Below are positions 56,126 through 59,421 of a stretch of DNA of 59,421 nt, one piece after another. The notes below the pieces were generated by a model, which was not told where the DNA came from, did no database searches, and saw only the letters and a list, made by a program, of their open reading frames with translations. The DNA is taken from contig DGXO01000060.1 of NCBI GenBank assembly GCA_002395605.1, forward strand, positions 1-59,421, read 5' to 3'. Position 1 is the first letter of the stretch; every line of letters starts with the position of its first letter. The translations under genes and the position numbers were made by a program. This DNA is from Bacteroidales bacterium UBA4230. Its GTDB lineage: Bacteria > Bacteroidota > Bacteroidia > Bacteroidales > UBA932.

Positions 56126-57109
56126 GCAAAAATATTTATCATTTTCGGCCTTATTATGGGTTGCAGCGCTGCCTCGGCACAAAGCGTCCGCTATAGCATC
56201 AGCCCCATAAATGCCGATATCGTCCTGAGCAAAGAGAATATCCGTAAAAACATAGAGTATCTCACAGACCCATCCCTCGGAGGCCGCGCAACCGGCACTG
56301 AAGGCGCCCACAAAGCTGCAGACTGGCTGGAGGGCAATTTCCGCGTGCAGGGTCTTCTGCCACTTGCCGGAGCATGGCTCCACGGATTCAACACTTCAGA
56401 GGGTATGGGCCGAAATGTTGTCGGCCTCATTCCCGGCAGCGCCAACCCTGCGCGTTATGTTGTTGTGATGGCCCATTACGACAACCTTGGCACCCTCAAC
56501 GGCACTTTTTATCCGGGGGCAGACGCCAATGCGTCGGGAGTGGCCGGGCTTCTGGAACTTGCCGCAATGGTAACGCGCATGAACACCTGCCATAAGATTT
56601 ACAGGCATTCCCTTATTCTGGTGGCGCTGGACGGCAAGGAGAAGAACCAGGCCGGGGCCGCGGAACTTTGGAGGGAAATAAGCGCAAAGAAACTCCTGGA
56701 CCCTGTGTCCGGGCAGCCCGTGGAGGCCTCACAGATATCCCTGGTGGTGAATCTGGACCAGATTGGCGGCACCAGCGCTCCGCTCACGGACGGCAATCCA
56801 CGTTTTCTCATGATGCTCTCCGACGATGCTACGGCCCAGCGCTCATCGCTTGAATCCGCCAACCGCGGCAAGGGTTTCGGCCTGGAACTTGGCTTTGACT
56901 ATTACGGCTCCAAGGACTTCACGCGCCTTTTCTACCGCCGCATAAGTGACCAACGCATTTTCCTGGAGCACGGCATCCCTTCCGTAATGTTCACTTCCGG
57001 CATCACCCTCCATAACAACAAGCCCACGGACAATGCCGCCTCCCTGGACTACGACGTCCTAAAAGACCGCATCCGGCTCATTTTCTACTGGCTGGACAAG
57101 GTGCTGTAG
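56114..57109 (+). CDS. Exported M28-family metallopeptidase-like protein
   Basis: A 331-residue periplasmic zinc peptidase-fold protein. A signal peptide (residues 1-22) precedes an M28 domain with zinc ligands in VMAHYDNLG (His), GADANASGVAGLLELA (Asp), NLDQIGG (Asp) and LHNNKPTDNAAS (His). At the site where M28 enzymes have a Glu-Glu pair (catalytic base plus zinc ligand) the sequence is DGKEKN (Lys175, Glu176), so the general base may be missing. It overlaps the convergent oxidoreductase by 25 bases. Confidence 0.88.
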   Translation: MTKLAKIFIIFGLIMGCSAASAQSVRYSISPINADIVLSKENIRKNIEYLTDPSLGGRATGTEGAHKAADWLEGNFRVQGLLPLAGAWLHGFNTSEGMGRNVVGLIPGSANPARYVVVMAHYDNLGTLNGTFYPGADANASGVAGLLELAAMVTRMNTCHKIYRHSLILVALDGKEKNQAGAAELWREISAKKLLDPVSGQPVEASQISLVVNLDQIGGTSAPLTDGNPRFLMMLSDDATAQRSSLESANRGKGFGLELGFDYYGSKDFTRLFYRRISDQRIFLEHGIPSVMFTSGITLHNNKPTDNAASLDYDVLKDRIRLIFYWLDKVL

Positions 57110-59421
57110 GGGCAGGTTACCCTGTTTACAAGATAAACAATTGAGCGGTAAGGCACTCCACCGTGCGTGGAAAGGCCTATTTCGCAGGTGCGGCTGTTGG
57201 AAAAGCCTTCTTTAACTCCCGCCGCTTCCAATTCTGGCCGAAGTTTCCTAAGCGCCCAGGCATTGAGCTCGGGGTTTATCATGCCCTTGTCTCCGGCATA
57301 GGCGCAGCAGCCCACGCCGGACGGAACAGTCACATTGGTGGAACAAAGCTTTGCAAGGCCCACAATGCAGTCCTGAAGGCCCATGAGGCGCATGGTGCAC
57401 GTTATGTGAACCGAAACCGGTTCATCCGTGGGATGGAATTCCAGCCTGTCCTTTAGGAACTTCCAGATAAACTCCGCAGGTTCATAAAGGTGCATCTTTT
57501 TAATGCACTTTCTCATGCGGTGAAGGCACGGGCTTTGGTCGCAGAGGACGGGATATCGGCCTTCTGAGGATGCTTCCCAAAGGGCGTCTTCCAATTCTCG
57601 AACCTTTCTCTCCGCTATTTCCGGGAGTCCCTTGCTCTCCCAGATGGTGCCGCAGCAGAGGCTGTCCATCCGCCTGGGGAAAATCACCTCATATCCGGCT
57701 TTCTTAAGGAGTTCCACGGTTTCTTCCACAAGCGGGCGCACATTATCTCCGGGAGCAGGCCCCATCATCTGGTTCAGGCAGCTGGGGAAATATACCACCT
57801 TGAGATTGTCGCTTTTCCCCGTATCAATACCGCGGGGACGGTATCCTTTAGGTGTTTCCGGCGTCCATAGCGGCAGCCCAACCGCATGAAGCCCCCTTCC
57901 GACGGCACCCATGGCCTTGTCTCCAAGAACGGCGTGTGCCGCTCCAGCAAGACCAAGTACGCCGCGGAGGATGGTTTTTGTCCCATGGAAGTGATTTGCC
58001 ACCCATTCTCCGGCAAAAGTTCCGGCTGCGCCTACGCTTTCACGGCGAAGCTGATGGGTCAAATGGGCCACATTGATACCCATGGGGCAGGACATGGAAC
58101 ACAGGCCGTCACCTGCGCACGTGACTTTTCCGGGGTAATTGAACGCCTTTTCAAGAGCCTCGTATGGTTCTCCGGCTTTTTTCCGGCGCGCTATCTCGCG
58201 CTGAACCACAATACGCGTACGGGAAGAGAGCGTAAAGCCGCAGGAGACGCAGTTCACTTCACAGAAACCGCATTCTATGCACTTGTTGATAAGTTTGTAC
58301 TCATCTTCGGCATCCTTGTCACGGGGCTCAAGTACCGGAACCCGTTTGAGGTCCTTCAGGTAGCATTTGGGGTCCGAATTGAAAATGACTCCGGGATTCA
58401 GGATTCCAAGTGGATCAAAGACGGCCTTTATCCGTTTCATGACGCCAAAGGCCTTCTCTCCCCATTCATACTCAACAAAGGAAGCCATATTTCGGCCAGT
58501 GCCATGTTCGGCCTTGAGAGAGCCGTCGTATTTTTCCACCACAAGACGGGCGACGTCCCGGATCATCTCATCATATCGCGCAATGTCTTCCTCCGTCTCA
58601 AAGCCCTGGTTGATGATAAAATGGAAATTCCCCTCCAGGGCATGTCCGTAAATACATGAATCCGTATAGCCATGCCTGTCAAGCAGGGCCGAAAGGTCTG
58701 CCGTAGCCTCCGGAAGATCCTCAACGTGGAAGGCCACATCCTCTATCAGGCACGTCGTTCCCTCCTTGCGGAGTCCTCCCACGGTAGGGAAAATGCCCGC
58801 GCGGATGGCCCAGAAAGCGGCGGTTTCGGAAGGGTCGTCTGTAAACCGCACATCCACGCCAAACGGTTTAAGAGCCTCCGTAACACGCGAAACCATCTCA
58901 AGGAGTTCCTCCCGGCTTTGCGCCTGGACCTCGGTGAGGAGCGCCGTAAGATCCGGTTTTTCCGCCGAAAGATGAGGATCCCCTACCGAGGTAAGCGAGC
59001 GGTTGTCCAGAAGTTCAGCGGCACTCACCCTTACGGCATTTCTCAAAGCCACAACAGCCTTTGCAGCATCCACAATGCGGCCGAAGTATATCATGGCGCT
59101 TGCCTTGTAAGGCGTTACGGGAAGCGTTGCCATTGTGACCTCGGAAAGGAAACCCAGCGTTCCCTCGGAGCCTACCATAAGGTGGGCAATGATCTCAAAA
59201 GGGTCCGTGTACGCCACCAAAGGCCGAAGATTGAGACCGGTGACATTTTTTATGGAGTACTTGAACTCTATCCTCCTTCGCAGTTCATCGTCGGAAAGGA
59301 CATCATCCCGAAGCCTTTCAACGGCCGACACTATTTCCGGGTGACATTCCCGGAAAGCGGCACGGGACTTGGCGTCTCCTGTATCCAGCACAGTTCCGTC
59401 GGCAAAAACTATGCGGGCGCT
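57085..59421 (-). CDS. FAD-linked oxidase / Fe-S oxidoreductase (GlcD/Dld-type), 5' end beyond window
   Basis: The frame is open from the right edge (59421), so the true start lies outside. The visible 778 codons contain the end of the FAD-binding domain and the FAD-oxidase C-terminal domain (GSEGTLGFLSEVTMATLP, EHGTGRNMASFV). A 4Fe-4S region (CIECGFCEVNC and CAGDGLCSMSCPMG) and CCG-type cysteine-rich domains (SLCCGTIW, VGCCAYAGD) follow. This fused organisation is that of Dld-II/GlcDF-like D-2-hydroxyacid dehydrogenases, which oxidise D-lactate or a similar acid. Substrate is inferred. Confidence 0.9.
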   Translation of the reverse strand, partial: SARIVFADGTVLDTGDAKSRAAFRECHPEIVSAVERLRDDVLSDDELRRRIEFKYSIKNVTGLNLRPLVAYTDPFEIIAHLMVGSEGTLGFLSEVTMATLPVTPYKASAMIYFGRIVDAAKAVVALRNAVRVSAAELLDNRSLTSVGDPHLSAEKPDLTALLTEVQAQSREELLEMVSRVTEALKPFGVDVRFTDDPSETAAFWAIRAGIFPTVGGLRKEGTTCLIEDVAFHVEDLPEATADLSALLDRHGYTDSCIYGHALEGNFHFIINQGFETEEDIARYDEMIRDVARLVVEKYDGSLKAEHGTGRNMASFVEYEWGEKAFGVMKRIKAVFDPLGILNPGVIFNSDPKCYLKDLKRVPVLEPRDKDAEDEYKLINKCIECGFCEVNCVSCGFTLSSRTRIVVQREIARRKKAGEPYEALEKAFNYPGKVTCAGDGLCSMSCPMGINVAHLTHQLRRESVGAAGTFAGEWVANHFHGTKTILRGVLGLAGAAHAVLGDKAMGAVGRGLHAVGLPLWTPETPKGYRPRGIDTGKSDNLKVVYFPSCLNQMMGPAPGDNVRPLVEETVELLKKAGYEVIFPRRMDSLCCGTIWESKGLPEIAERKVRELEDALWEASSEGRYPVLCDQSPCLHRMRKCIKKMHLYEPAEFIWKFLKDRLEFHPTDEPVSVHITCTMRLMGLQDCIVGLAKLCSTNVTVPSGVGCCAYAGDKGMINPELNAWALRKLRPELEAAGVKEGFSNSRTCEIGLSTHGGVPYRSIVYLVNRVTCPYSTLSSQ

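Overview
The window is a 59.4 kb chromosomal segment from a member of the Bacteroidota, most likely an uncultured Bacteroidales. The evidence is the core gene content (long-form NusB, DUF5606, PUR-alpha-like DUF3276, ATP-type PEP carboxykinase, S1 with about six repeats, LysM-tailed glucosaminidase, Bacteroidota lipoproteins with DUF4493/DUF6359). Promoters also have the Bacteroidota form TTTG-N19/20-TAnnTTTG, and Shine-Dalgarno sequences are scarce. Coding density is very high and many gene pairs overlap by ATGA, TAATG or TGATG. I see no phage, conjugative element, insertion sequence transposase, CRISPR array or rRNA operon. Both edge genes (pckA at the left, an FAD/Fe-S oxidoreductase at the right) are cut by the window.

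Layout. 1-6.3 kb: pckA (partial), then a minus-strand operon nusB-yajC-ybbR-coaE-DUF5606-rimO-lipoprotein, and a divergent DUF3276 gene. 6.3-11.6 kb (plus): an MTA/SAH-deaminase-like amidohydrolase, two tandem purine nucleoside phosphorylases, a coiled-coil gene, zapA, a probable 6S RNA and rny (RNase Y). 11.6-17.4 kb: 5'-nucleotidase, ffh, a DUF4493/DUF6359 lipoprotein, cardiolipin synthase. 17.5-23 kb: two paralogous acyl-CoA synthetases flanking htpG. 23-26 kb: HAD phosphatase, then aguB and aguA in convergent orientation (agmatine to putrescine). 26-31.9 kb: an OmpA-family protein, uvrB, a RelA/SpoT protein. 31.8-36.6 kb (minus): rpsA-rnz-glucosaminidase-mltG. 36.8-44.5 kb: corA; FKBP-recR-GltD-like-queC-OMP operon; tRNA-Thr, pnuC-family transporter, queD and a GH-A glycosidase. 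44.9-48.9 kb: HI0933-type flavoprotein, queE, and an AmgK/MurU-like cell-wall sugar salvage pair. 49.6-59.4 kb: ybaK, recQ, MATE exporter, MBL-fold hydrolase, TPR protein, M28 peptidase and the Dld/GlcD-type oxidoreductase.

Functional links: queC, queD and queE (preQ0 synthesis) lie in three separate transcription units within about 9 kb. The amidohydrolase and two PNPs form a purine/SAM-by-product salvage operon. AmgK and MurU homologues recycle MurNAc or a similar sugar, in a segment that also holds MltG and a glucosaminidase.

The most unusual content is intergenic. At least eight sites carry a mirror-symmetric element of 106-134 bp. Its outer arms (often GTGGAG...CTCCAC) and inner arm motif (TAAnT..yTGAyTA...TTTAC) are partly conserved, while the central hairpin differs at nearly every copy and usually looks like a bidirectional terminator. 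Two copies bracket a very GC-rich duplicated block at 49.1-49.4 kb. Two further tandem-palindrome clusters lie upstream of relA/spoT and of the HI0933-type gene. I know of no described family matching the first element; it is the best candidate here for something new.
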